Origin: Roseofilum acuticapitatum BLCC-M154
GTDB taxonomy: Bacteria > Cyanobacteriota > Cyanobacteriia > Cyanobacteriales > Desertifilaceae
Assembly: GCF_030068475.1 (NCBI RefSeq)
Contig: NZ_JAQOSP010000091.1
Location: 1 to 64,000, forward strand
DNA length: 64,000 nt
Direction: 5' to 3'
Positions 9,350-17,650 of this stretch are shown here, piece after piece. The position numbers were made by a program, and so were the translations under genes. The notes beneath the pieces are model-generated. The model was not told where the DNA came from. It worked only from the letters and a program-made list of their open reading frames with translations, and searched no databases. Every line of letters begins with the position of its first letter. Within the stretch, counting starts at the first letter, position 1.

Positions 9350-9620
9350 GGTGAGAATATCCTTGGAATATACAGAGCGAATGATCCAGAAAGGGTTGAA
9401 TTTGGACAGTCGGTCATCTCGGATCTCTGAAGTAGTCTATCAACAACATCTATCAATTGCATAGGCATAGAGTGGGGATCGCCAGAGAACCCTGAATATG
9501 GGAAAATTACAGGGGGACTCTTAGTATGACCGATGAAGGCATGGGTGCAATTGGCTGGCGATCGCTTTAGTGATAAGCCTAAATTCCTGGGGACAATGGG
9601 CTATTTTTGGCCCCTTGAAC

Positions 9621-9659
9621 TTTAGGTTTGCGATAGATGAATTCTATCGCAAACCTAAA
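9621..9659. repeat. Perfect inverted repeat, 17-bp arms
   Basis: TTTAGGTTTGCGATAGA (9621-9637) is followed by a 5-nt spacer and its exact reverse complement (9643-9659). It lies between divergent genes (kinase at 6623-9349 and regulator at 9825-11837). No T-run follows on either strand, so it is not a standard terminator; it could be an operator, a recombination scar or an RNA hairpin. Confidence 0.8.
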
Positions 9660-9824
9660 TAAGTTATAAACGGTTGCCCCTGATGCCCTCTACCCCCTTC
9701 TCCCCCAGGAGAGAGATTGAGGGAGAGGAAATTTCCAGTTACACAACCTGCTTAAACTAGCTCTATTCCAATCCCCATGGTCATTCTTCTCGTTTCACAG
9801 CCGGACAGGGAGTAATCCATAACT

Positions 9825-11837
9825 ATGAGAATTTTAGTCACTGAAGATGACCCTATTTTAGCACCCATGCTGAAGGAAGCTTTAACCCATCAACACCATG
9901 TGGTAGATATTGCGGGTGATGGCCAAATGGGTTGGGAATATGCCGATGCCCTCACCTACGATTTAATTTTATTGGATATCGATCTGCCCAAATTAGATGG
10001 CATAAATTTATGTCGCCGTTTGCGACAACAGGGATATGAAGGAGCGATTATTTTATTGACCGGTAGGCATCAGAGTACGGATAAAGTTACAGGTCTAGAT
10101 GCCGGAGCTGATGATTATGTGGTTAAACCCTGTACCCTGGAGGAATTGAACGCCCGGATTCGGGCGGTGATGCGTCGTCGGCAAACCTATGCCCAATCGG
10201 TTTTAGTTTGGGGAGACTTATGCTTAAATCCGAAAACTTGTGAGGTGACTTATCAGGAAGAACCCCTCTCTCTGTCAGCCAAAGAATATGGTTTGCTGGA
10301 GTTATTTTTACGGCATCCAGAGAGGATTTTTAGTAGTAGTAGTATTTTGGATTATTTATGGTCCTTTCCCGATAGTCCAGGGGAAGAAACGGTGCGTGCC
10401 CATGTAAAACGTTTGCGACGCAAATTAAAGGATGTGGGAGCAGAAGGGATCATTGAAACGATTTATGGTATGGGTTATCGGATGAAAGCCTTACCCCCTA
10501 AAGCTTCAGAGAAGGAAATCCCGCCTCCTCTAGAGGATCGAGAACCCGATCAATCAGAGACTCCAGAAGCGCAAACTCAGGCGGCGATCGCCCAATTATG
10601 GGAGTCATTTAAGGGGCCGATCCTAGAGCGGTTAGCCCTGCTAGAGGATGTCATCACGGCTGTAGAACAGGGCAAATCTAGTGAGGATAACCGCCAGGAA
10701 GGACAACAAGCCGCCCATAAATTAGTGGGATCTTTGGGGATGTTTGGCTATCCCCAAGGCTCAGAAATCGCTCGGTCGATGGAAACCATCTTCCAATCCG
10801 ATCGCTGTAGGGATAAGGGGGGCGAATTGCGATCGCATCTGAAACAACTGCAAGCTCTACTCATCCCCCCAGAACCCAAAACCGAAGTCCGGAAAAAAGA
10901 AAGGCCTGATTTCCCCGATCCTGAGAACTCCAATCTTCCCGCTCCCCTAGTCGTTCTCGCCGTTGACGACGATCCCTTAATTCATCAACGTCTCACCACC
11001 TGTCTACCCCCCTGGGGAATTAACATCACGCCCCTAGGAAACCCCCATAACTTTTGGGCAACCCTCAAGCAAGTTCAACCCCATCTGCTCATTTTAGACA
11101 TCGATATGCCCGATATTACCGGACTCGATCTCTGTGAACAAGTTCGCAACCATCCAGACTGGAATAGTTTACCCATCCTCTTTCTAACCAGCTATAACGA
11201 CCCAGAAACCATTAATCGTCTCTATGCTCTGGGGGCAGATGATTATGTCAATAAAACAGCAACCGATTCCGAATTAGTCACCCGCATCCTCAACCGTCTA
11301 GAACGACATCAACTGCTACACTCTCGTTTAAACCTCTCTCCTCAAATCGATCCCCAGGATGAACTCACCCAAGTGATGCGCCGCTATCCAGCTTGGACAA
11401 AACTTGAACATCAGTTAGAAAGATGCCATCAAGATCGCCAGTCCTTAGCCATAATCCTCTTAGATATCGATCGCTTTCGGCAGATTAATCAACAGGGAGG
11501 GTATCGAGTCGGCGATCTCATCTTGCAAAATATTGCCCAAATTTTACGCCAGCAAGTCCCCCCAGAAACCCTAATCGTGCGATGGGGAGACGATCAATTT
11601 TTATTAGCCGTTCCGAGAATCAATCACCAACAAACCGAGCAATTAATCCAGACAATTCTCGCTGAAGTCACTCAGATCGATTTAGGAGGATTAAAACCGA
11701 TTAAAATTACCCTCAGTAGCGGCTATGCCCAATTTCCCGATTCCGCAAGCGGACATGAACACGCTCAGGAATTAGAGCAGCTCTGTCAACAGGCAGAAAA
11801 AGCCATGAATTTAGCCCGAAAAAATGGGGAGTCATAA
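9825..11837 (+). CDS. REC-wHTH-Hpt-REC-GGDEF response regulator
   Basis: A 670-residue multidomain regulator. Residues 1-120 form a receiver (TEDD, LILLDIDLPKLDG, and Lys in VVKPC); about 128-225 are an OmpR-type winged helix (GETVRAHVKRLRRKLKD, IETIYGMGYRM); about 250-345 are an Hpt-like domain with AAHKLVGSLGMFG, whose His is the likely phosphoacceptor; about 375-495 form a second receiver (AVDDD, LLILDIDMPDITG), with VNKTA at the usual Lys-Pro position; the C-terminus is GGDEF-like. The GGDEF signature reads RWGDDQF, so diguanylate cyclase activity is doubtful, though LLDIDRFRQIN is kept. It probably couples phosphorelay to DNA binding. An AGGGAG sequence upstream of the ATG serves as ribosome binding site. 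It is separated by about 475 bp from the divergent kinase. Confidence 0.92.
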   Translation: MRILVTEDDPILAPMLKEALTHQHHVVDIAGDGQMGWEYADALTYDLILLDIDLPKLDGINLCRRLRQQGYEGAIILLTGRHQSTDKVTGLDAGADDYVVKPCTLEELNARIRAVMRRRQTYAQSVLVWGDLCLNPKTCEVTYQEEPLSLSAKEYGLLELFLRHPERIFSSSSILDYLWSFPDSPGEETVRAHVKRLRRKLKDVGAEGIIETIYGMGYRMKALPPKASEKEIPPPLEDREPDQSETPEAQTQAAIAQLWESFKGPILERLALLEDVITAVEQGKSSEDNRQEGQQAAHKLVGSLGMFGYPQGSEIARSMETIFQSDRCRDKGGELRSHLKQLQALLIPPEPKTEVRKKERPDFPDPENSNLPAPLVVLAVDDDPLIHQRLTTCLPPWGINITPLGNPHNFWATLKQVQPHLLILDIDMPDITGLDLCEQVRNHPDWNSLPILFLTSYNDPETINRLYALGADDYVNKTATDSELVTRILNRLERHQLLHSRLNLSPQIDPQDELTQVMRRYPAWTKLEHQLERCHQDRQSLAIILLDIDRFRQINQQGGYRVGDLILQNIAQILRQQVPPETLIVRWGDDQFLLAVPRINHQQTEQLIQTILAEVTQIDLGGLKPIKITLSSGYAQFPDSASGHEHAQELEQLCQQAEKAMNLARKNGES

Positions 11838-11863
11838 CCCCCCTGTTTCAGTTTTAAATGATA

Positions 11864-12238
11864 TTAGACTTTCTGGTGTGAGGTTTCCAGTAGCGCCTCA
11901 ACAGCAGTACCTCTTTGCAATTCTTGCCATTGACCATTAATCGGTTGATACTGACAGTAACAGACTACAATTCGTTCATCCGTATCAAAACTGGCAAATT
12001 GGCAAACCTGTACCACCTTCCATTCACCCTCACGTCCGTGAGTTACACCATTACCCGGATCGCTGACATTCATATACTCTCTCACGCGATCGCCCACTTT
12101 GGGAATTTCTCCATTGCTGGAATAATGCCACTCTTCAGCCAGAATACTGGTTAAACTTCCTGATGGTAAAAGTTGTCGCTCTTCCCATCCCAAAGCATCT
12201 GCATCGCTACTCTTGTAGATAATCCATGTTTGTCTCAT
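11864..12238 (-). CDS. Hypothetical protein
   Basis: A 124-residue soluble protein, taking the ATG at 12238 (MRQTWIIYKSSDADALGWEE); upstream in-frame ATGs would add 11 residues. The sequence is rich in Trp and has a VGDRVREYMNV block, followed by WKVVQVCQF and IVVCYCQY strands, which suggests a small beta-rich fold. I do not recognise the family. It overlaps the upstream gene at 12207-12428 by 32 nt, so the two are likely co-transcribed. It is convergent with the regulator at 9825-11837 across a 26-nt gap. Confidence 0.65.
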   Translation of the reverse strand: MRQTWIIYKSSDADALGWEERQLLPSGSLTSILAEEWHYSSNGEIPKVGDRVREYMNVSDPGNGVTHGREGEWKVVQVCQFASFDTDERIVVCYCQYQPINGQWQELQRGTAVEALLETSHQKV

Positions 12239-12428
12239 ATCGTTCATCCTCGAAACTGGTTTGCTTTCCATAAAAAACGCAATCTACTTTTAGGATGCGG
12301 TCTCTGGTATTACGGATAACCTTAAGTTGCCATCCATATTTTTGTGCCATCTCAAAACATTTTTGGGGACTGCTTGCAGCATGAATATTTTCTGGGATAT
12401 TATCTCCATTAGAATGATGGCTCATCAA
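12207..12428 (-). CDS. Small hypothetical protein
   Basis: A 73-residue protein that begins MMSHHSNGDNIPENIHAAS and continues CFEMAQKYGWQLKVI with a short beta-strand-like region ending in CVFYGKQTSFEDERYE. It has no membrane segment and no motif I recognise. Its 3' end overlaps the next minus-strand gene by 32 nt in another frame, indicating translational coupling. Composition and codon use are ordinary for a real small gene. The second Met at 12425 is an equally possible start. Confidence 0.6.
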   Translation of the reverse strand: MMSHHSNGDNIPENIHAASSPQKCFEMAQKYGWQLKVIRNTRDRILKVDCVFYGKQTSFEDERYETNMDYLQE

Positions 12429-12515
12429 TTTAGCTGGATTTAAATATGAATATATGTTACCTCAATTGCTTCCTCAAAACTATACCAAGAGGAACCGATC
12501 GCCTTTAGAGAGCAT

Positions 12516-13349
12516 ATGATTAACCTTTATAGCCTATTGTTCATGACTCTGGTCACAGCCACCCTAGGGGGAGCCAGCTTTGCCCTATTCTGGCAGACTC
12601 GCCCCATGGTGAATACTTCCCCAACTCCCCAACCTTCTCTAGCTCCTTCTCCTGCTGCCGTTTCCCCGACTGCATCAATACAGACTCCTTCAGAAATCCG
12701 CCCGTTAAACCTCTTGGAACGAGATGAAGTAGAACCGGGAAGCGAATTCGATCGCTTTCGGCGGGAATTTCGTCATGCAGTAGCCGATCGCGATCGAGAA
12801 TTTATTACAGAATTACTCCCCGAACAAAGCCCCTTGTGGGAAAAAATGGGAGAAGCAAGAGTCTGGGAAGAGCTAGAAAAGGCGATCGCCCTCGGATGTA
12901 TTGCCCAAGAAAATTCCACCCATACTAAAATCGATCCCTTTACCTCCCTGTGGGTTTGTCCCCCAGTGCAATCCCAACTGCTGCAAGCCTATCCTCCCTC
13001 GATCCACTCACCCCAACCTAGACTAGACTGGGAAAAGAATCAGGTAGTGGTAGTAGGAGCGGGGGTAAATGTGCGATCTGCGCCCGATATTGACAGCGAG
13101 GCGATGGCGATCGTCTCCAATGAAGTGTTAACTCGGAGTCTTTCCCCCTCCGAGGAACCCCCCGATTCCCTTTCCAGTCCCCTCGATGGATGGACAGCCA
13201 TCTACTTACCCAATGGAGACACCGGCTATATTTATAATCGCTATGTCTATTCTCCCCTAGATCCCCAAATCCACTTTGGCCAAGTGCAAGGAAAATGGCA
13301 ACTGTTTTATTTTTTCCCAACAACTGGAGTAACGAGTCATGAGTATTAA
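12516..13349 (+). CDS. Membrane-anchored SH3b-domain protein
   Basis: A 277-residue protein with an N-terminal signal-anchor (LYSLLFMTLVTATLGGASFA), a Pro/Ser/Thr-rich linker (about 30-65), a middle helical domain and a C-terminal bacterial SH3 region (about 175-255; VNVRSAPDIDSEAM ... WTAIYLPNGDTGYIYNRYV). Bacterial SH3 domains usually bind cell-wall peptides or polymer. It is predicted to face the periplasm. The 3' end overlaps the start of ftsH by 11 nt, so it is probably co-expressed with that protease. No enzymatic motif is evident. The start ATG at 12516 is preceded by a weak AGAG. Confidence 0.8.
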   Translation: MINLYSLLFMTLVTATLGGASFALFWQTRPMVNTSPTPQPSLAPSPAAVSPTASIQTPSEIRPLNLLERDEVEPGSEFDRFRREFRHAVADRDREFITELLPEQSPLWEKMGEARVWEELEKAIALGCIAQENSTHTKIDPFTSLWVCPPVQSQLLQAYPPSIHSPQPRLDWEKNQVVVVGAGVNVRSAPDIDSEAMAIVSNEVLTRSLSPSEEPPDSLSSPLDGWTAIYLPNGDTGYIYNRYVYSPLDPQIHFGQVQGKWQLFYFFPTTGVTSHEY

Positions 13350-15216
13350 GAAAAAACCTAAATTACCTCGACCGCAACAGATGGGTTGGATTTTAGTCGG
13401 TGTTGCTGGAGTCATTGTTACCCTTAACTATATTCTCCCTCAATTTACACGGCCGAAAGTTCCCACCGTCCCCTACAGTGAATTTCTGGAGCAGGTAAAG
13501 GAGAATAAAGTTTCTGGCGTGCAAATTGGCTCCAAAGAAATTCGCTATCGTTTGAAGTCAGAAAATACAGGAGAACAACTCGGCCCCCTACTCTCGACGA
13601 CTCCCGTATTTGACCCCGAATTAGTCCAGCGCCTAGAAGCGAATGGGGTTTTGTTTCAAGCGGCTCCACCACCGACCAATACCTGGTTTGCCGTTCTCTT
13701 GAATTGGGTGATTCCGCCGATTATTTTGGTTGTTGCTTTTCAATTTTTCCTCAATCGGGGCAATTCCCAATCTTTAGCGATTAGTAAGAGTAAAGCGAAG
13801 ATTTATGTAGAAGGAGCATCGGATAAAGTCACTTTTGCAGATGTGGCTGGGGTGGAAGAAGCCAAAGTTGAATTAGCCGAAATTGTGGAGTTTCTCAAAA
13901 GTCCCGATCGCTTCAAAAAAATTGGCGCAAGAATTCCTAAAGGGGTATTATTAGTCGGCCCTCCAGGAACAGGAAAAACCCTGTTAGCTAAAGCCGTTGC
14001 CGGAGAAGCAAAAGTTTCTTTTTTCAGCATCTCAGCTTCTGAATTTGTGGAGCTGTTTGTGGGTACGGGAGCCGCACGAGTACGGGATTTATTTGAACAG
14101 GCAAAAAAGAAAGCTCCTTGTATTATTTTCATTGATGAATTGGATGCCATTGGCAAATCCCGCAGTAATGGCGCGGTGCAAAGTGGCTCTAATGATGAAC
14201 GGGAGCAAACCCTAAACCAACTTTTGACAGAAATGGACGGCTTTGGAGTGGGGGATGCTACCGTAATTGTTTTAGCGGCAACCAACCGCCCAGAAGCCTT
14301 AGATGCTGCCCTGTTGCGCCCCGGACGCTTCGATCGCCAAGTCTTAGTAGACCGACCGGATTTAGCGGGACGGTTGACAATTTTAGAGATTTATGCTAAG
14401 AAAGTCAAACTCGGAGATGATATCGACTTGAGGGCGATCGCCACCCAAACCCCCGGATTTGCCGGAGCCGACCTCGCCAACCTCGTCAACGAAGCCGCAT
14501 TGCTGGCGGCTCGCAACAATCGGGAAGCCGTATCCCAAGCCGACTTTAAAGAAGCGATCGAGCGCGTCATTGCTGGACTAGAGAAAAAGAGCCGCGTATT
14601 GAGCGATCGCGAGAAAAAACGAGTCGCCTATCATGAAGTCGGCCATGCGATCGTCGGAGCCTTAATGCCAGCAAGCAGCAAAGTCGCCAAAATCTCCATC
14701 GTTCCTCGTGGTCTATCCGCCCTCGGCTACACCCTCAAACTCCCCACCGAAGACCGCTTCCTCATGGAAGAATGGGAACTGCGCGACCAAATCGCCATGT
14801 TACTCGGCGGCAGAGCAGCCGAAGAACTCATCTTTGGCACAATATCCACCGGAGCATCAGACGACCTGCAACGAGCCACCAACCTCGCCGAACAAATGGT
14901 CACCACCTACGGCATGAGCAAAGTCTTAGGCCCCCTAGCCTATCAAAAACTCTCCTCCGGAAACTTCCTCGGTAATGGCAGTGGCAACACCCGCCGCATG
15001 ATGAGCGACGACACCGCCCAAACCATCGATCGCGAAGTCAAAGAAATCATCGAAAAAGGATATGCAAAAGCCTTCAGTATTTTGTCTCACAATCAAGAAC
15101 TGATGGAAAACATGACCGAAGAACTCTTAGAAACCGAAGTCTTAGAAGGCGAACAACTCTACGCTTGGTTAGATCGGGTTAACTCTGTATCTTCCGAGAA
15201 AACCCTAGAATTTTAG
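13339..15216 (+). CDS. ftsH: ATP-dependent zinc metalloprotease FtsH (FtsH1/FtsH4 clade)
   Basis: This 625-residue membrane AAA protease degrades damaged membrane proteins. It has two membrane segments (about 15-35 and 118-138) enclosing a lumenal or periplasmic domain, Walker A GPPGTGKT at 207-214, Walker B IIFIDELDAIG at about 262-272, the SRH region with NRPEALDAALLRPGRFD, and the zinc motif HEVGH at about 431-435, with a later Asp ligand in SDDLQRATNLAEQM. Length and N-terminal shape match the cyanobacterial FtsH1/FtsH4 group rather than the FtsH2/FtsH3 pair; the exact paralogue needs a tree. The start overlaps the SH3-protein gene by 11 nt. No disruption is visible. Confidence 0.95.
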   Translation: MSIKKKPKLPRPQQMGWILVGVAGVIVTLNYILPQFTRPKVPTVPYSEFLEQVKENKVSGVQIGSKEIRYRLKSENTGEQLGPLLSTTPVFDPELVQRLEANGVLFQAAPPPTNTWFAVLLNWVIPPIILVVAFQFFLNRGNSQSLAISKSKAKIYVEGASDKVTFADVAGVEEAKVELAEIVEFLKSPDRFKKIGARIPKGVLLVGPPGTGKTLLAKAVAGEAKVSFFSISASEFVELFVGTGAARVRDLFEQAKKKAPCIIFIDELDAIGKSRSNGAVQSGSNDEREQTLNQLLTEMDGFGVGDATVIVLAATNRPEALDAALLRPGRFDRQVLVDRPDLAGRLTILEIYAKKVKLGDDIDLRAIATQTPGFAGADLANLVNEAALLAARNNREAVSQADFKEAIERVIAGLEKKSRVLSDREKKRVAYHEVGHAIVGALMPASSKVAKISIVPRGLSALGYTLKLPTEDRFLMEEWELRDQIAMLLGGRAAEELIFGTISTGASDDLQRATNLAEQMVTTYGMSKVLGPLAYQKLSSGNFLGNGSGNTRRMMSDDTAQTIDREVKEIIEKGYAKAFSILSHNQELMENMTEELLETEVLEGEQLYAWLDRVNSVSSEKTLEF

Positions 15217-15397
15217 CCCTTAATTAACACAGATTAACCAGCAGGATAGGCAGACCATTTAGAACCTATCTTGCTCATTAAGTCATAATTATTAAACTGA
15301 AAATGGACTAAAATAAGTAATTATATTTACTCTTTATTTTAACTTCATAAAAATTATCGTAAACCCACGGACTTTTATTCCGAAAAAATGCGGTATC

Positions 15398-15438
15398 ATT
15401 CCCCTTAAGATTAGAAATTAAATTCTGTAAGGGGTGAA
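15398..15438 (+). promoter_or_regulatory. Hairpin that may hide a ribosome binding site
   Basis: ATTCCCCTTA at 15398-15407 can pair with TAAGGGG followed by GAAT (with a one-base bulge) at 15428-15439. The right arm contains AAGGGG, the apparent Shine-Dalgarno of the gene starting at 15442. Such pairing could limit translation. No ligand-binding structure is recognisable. Confidence 0.4.
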
Positions 15439-15441
15439 TTG

Positions 15442-16023
15442 ATGAGTACACTTTTAATGGTCTATACCCTGATTTCCTATGTATTTTCAGGGGCACTCTG
15501 CTATAGCAGCGCACGCAAAGAACAAGAAGACCTGAACTCAACCGAGTCTCAAAGCCTAGGATGGATTGTGCTATTTTGGCCCTTGTGGATCGGCCATGAA
15601 ATCGACAACACAACCTCCCTAAGCGCCAATATTTCCCATCTAGAACAACAAGAGTCAATCCCGACCTCTAAACTCATCGGGCAGAGACTCGAAGAAGCAG
15701 GACTGCTCACCCACAACCAAGTGCAAGCCATCTTAGCCTACCAACAAGATCATCACCATTTACGCTTCGGAGAAATCTCCGCCATGTGGGGATGGATCAA
15801 ATCAGAAACCGCCGACTTTTTTGCCGAACAGCTCCACCAACTCAAGAGTTACCAACAACCTCTAGGGCAAGCCCTCAAAGGTGCAGGCATTTTAGATGAC
15901 GAACAAATCCAAACCATCCTCACCTATCAGTCTCAAACCGGTCTCAGATTTGGAGAAATTGCCGTTCGCCACGGATGGGTGAATCAGCAAACCGTTGATT
16001 TCTTCGTCAGTACACTTTATTAA
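15442..16023 (+). CDS. Membrane-anchored protein with two PilB-N/MshE-N-like repeats
   Basis: A 193-residue protein. The ATG at 15442 is preferred over the adjacent TTG because of the AAGGGG ribosome site. An N-terminal hydrophobic segment (about 5-20) is followed by a second one (about 35-50). Two tandem repeats of about 45-50 residues follow, near 78-130 and 135-190: RLEEAGLLTHNQVQAILAYQ ... LRFGEISAMWGWI and ALKGAGILDDEQIQTILTYQ ... LRFGEIAVRHGWV. The repeat resembles the short helical modules at the N-termini of type IV pilus and type II secretion ATPases, where they bind cyclic di-GMP or partner proteins. Whether these copies bind a nucleotide is not shown. Confidence 0.75.
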   Translation: MSTLLMVYTLISYVFSGALCYSSARKEQEDLNSTESQSLGWIVLFWPLWIGHEIDNTTSLSANISHLEQQESIPTSKLIGQRLEEAGLLTHNQVQAILAYQQDHHHLRFGEISAMWGWIKSETADFFAEQLHQLKSYQQPLGQALKGAGILDDEQIQTILTYQSQTGLRFGEIAVRHGWVNQQTVDFFVSTLY

Positions 16024-16040
16024 AAGGATTCATACAAATC

Positions 16041-17555
16041 TTATGGGGCTTGGCAAGAGCGCCGTTGTTGATCGAGCTGTGGTTCTTGCCAAGAAAAAGC
16101 AAAATGGCTAATGGCCGAAATCCGACCCTGCCACCGTTGCAAATCGCGCATCTGCTCTTCCAAAGATGGGCGATTTCTGTAGTCTTGTCCCCATTGTCCG
16201 GCTAAAACGGGCTTCACTTGCACATTTTGAGTCGCCATACTTAAAACCCGCTCCACCTGTTCCGTAATACACTCGGTTCCGCTACACACACCATAGGACA
16301 TGGGATGCCATTCCATAGAAGTCGGGAATTTATCCCAAGGTTGCAGGCGAGAATCATAACCTTTACCCACAACTCGGTTAGCATCGGGGAAAAATACGGC
16401 TCCGGTGGGTAATCCTTGACGTTGAGCAGGGGCACTGGCAAGGACGAGAAAATCAATCACTCCTTGCAGAGCATGGGCAACGGTGAGTAACCAGAGTTCC
16501 TGTTGTAGGCGGTCTTGCTGTTGTCTTAAACTGAGGGAGCCTTGTGGAGTGTTGCGACCTTGCCACATCGGTTGTCCTTCTTGGGGATAGCGTTGCTTGG
16601 CGGCTTGAAGATCGTCAACTGTAATATATCCTTTGCTGATATAGGCTTGAATGATGTATTGACCCTGATTATTCGTGGCCCGTTGATAGAGGGACTGTTG
16701 GGAAGCCGGGCCATAAATCCATAAATCTTGGACTTTGGTGGCGACAGAAGCCGGGCCAGTCAGCCGAGGATAGCGAATATAATCAAATAGCATCCCATCG
16801 GGCTGACGTTGGAGGATGGAATTGACGAGGTAATAATAGTCTCGTTTGGCTTGGGGATGATAGGGATCGATAAAGACTTGTTCTGTATCGCCTCCGGTGA
16901 CTTCATAGCCGGTGTCTTTGGCATCATGAACCGATAGACTGGTTTCGTTGTTGCCATTGCGGGCTAGGGCTTGCTGGCGATCGCCCAACAGACTATAGTT
17001 ATAGCCAAAATTCATCGAAAACAACCAGGCATAAATCCGTAGTCCCCTTTGTCTCGCTTTCTGAATCGTCAGGGCTAAGAGATCGGCATTTTCCTGTCCC
17101 TGAAGCCGAACCACAGAGGGCCAAGGGGTGGGGTTATCATTAACGGGTAAGAGAACTTGACCATCATAAAACACCTCAACATAGACCTCGTTATAGCCCT
17201 TATTCACAATCTCATCCATCACCCGGTCTAAATTGCCGTTAAATAGATCGCAGGGATAAACCCGCAGCCAAATCGCCTGAGTTTGGGGCCAAGTGCGAGC
17301 GCGGCAGTTTTGTAGTTGAGCCGTATGCTGTTGAACCAAAGCTTGATAGCGCTGTTGAGCTTCTGGGTTTCCACTCAGAGCAGCTTGCCGTGCCTGTTCT
17401 TTTGCTTGTCGCTCTGGATTGGATAATTGACAATAGGCATTAACGGCCGCAGAACTCGGTTTGATCTCGGTGAGGGTTCCTAGAATCGGGGAGAGCAGCA
17501 GAAATAGGGCCAGCCAAAGATTGAACTTGTAAGGTCTCAGGAATGGAGAAGTCAT
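16041..17555 (-). CDS. Secreted glycoside hydrolase family 10-like protein
   Basis: A 504-residue protein with an N-terminal hydrophobic signal (about 13-35). The main domain is of the family 10 glycosyl-hydrolase-like (GHL10) type: QAIWLRVYPCDLFNG, YNEVYVEVFYDG, IYAWLFSMNFGYNY, VFIDPYHPQAKRDYYY and GMLFDYIRYPR are typical TIM-barrel strands. An N-terminal segment (about 40-90) is Gln/Ala-rich and coiled. The family is widespread in cyanobacteria and is assumed to act on cell-surface polysaccharide, but its substrate is unknown. It is convergent with the repeat protein gene at 15442-16023, with an 18-nt gap. No neighbour suggests a pathway. Confidence 0.82.
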   Translation of the reverse strand: MTSPFLRPYKFNLWLALFLLLSPILGTLTEIKPSSAAVNAYCQLSNPERQAKEQARQAALSGNPEAQQRYQALVQQHTAQLQNCRARTWPQTQAIWLRVYPCDLFNGNLDRVMDEIVNKGYNEVYVEVFYDGQVLLPVNDNPTPWPSVVRLQGQENADLLALTIQKARQRGLRIYAWLFSMNFGYNYSLLGDRQQALARNGNNETSLSVHDAKDTGYEVTGGDTEQVFIDPYHPQAKRDYYYLVNSILQRQPDGMLFDYIRYPRLTGPASVATKVQDLWIYGPASQQSLYQRATNNQGQYIIQAYISKGYITVDDLQAAKQRYPQEGQPMWQGRNTPQGSLSLRQQQDRLQQELWLLTVAHALQGVIDFLVLASAPAQRQGLPTGAVFFPDANRVVGKGYDSRLQPWDKFPTSMEWHPMSYGVCSGTECITEQVERVLSMATQNVQVKPVLAGQWGQDYRNRPSLEEQMRDLQRWQGRISAISHFAFSWQEPQLDQQRRSCQAP

Positions 17556-17650
17556 GAAAAATCAGGTAATAAATCAAGTGGATTACAGTCGCTTATCGGG
17601 GGAAAATCTTCCCGATCATAGCTTGTGACTGTTATGTTGTCTGTAAACGA

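Noticed and set aside
9490-9590. Short frame starting MTDEGMG near 9526
   Set aside because: It stops after 14 codons and has no ribosome site or conservation sign.
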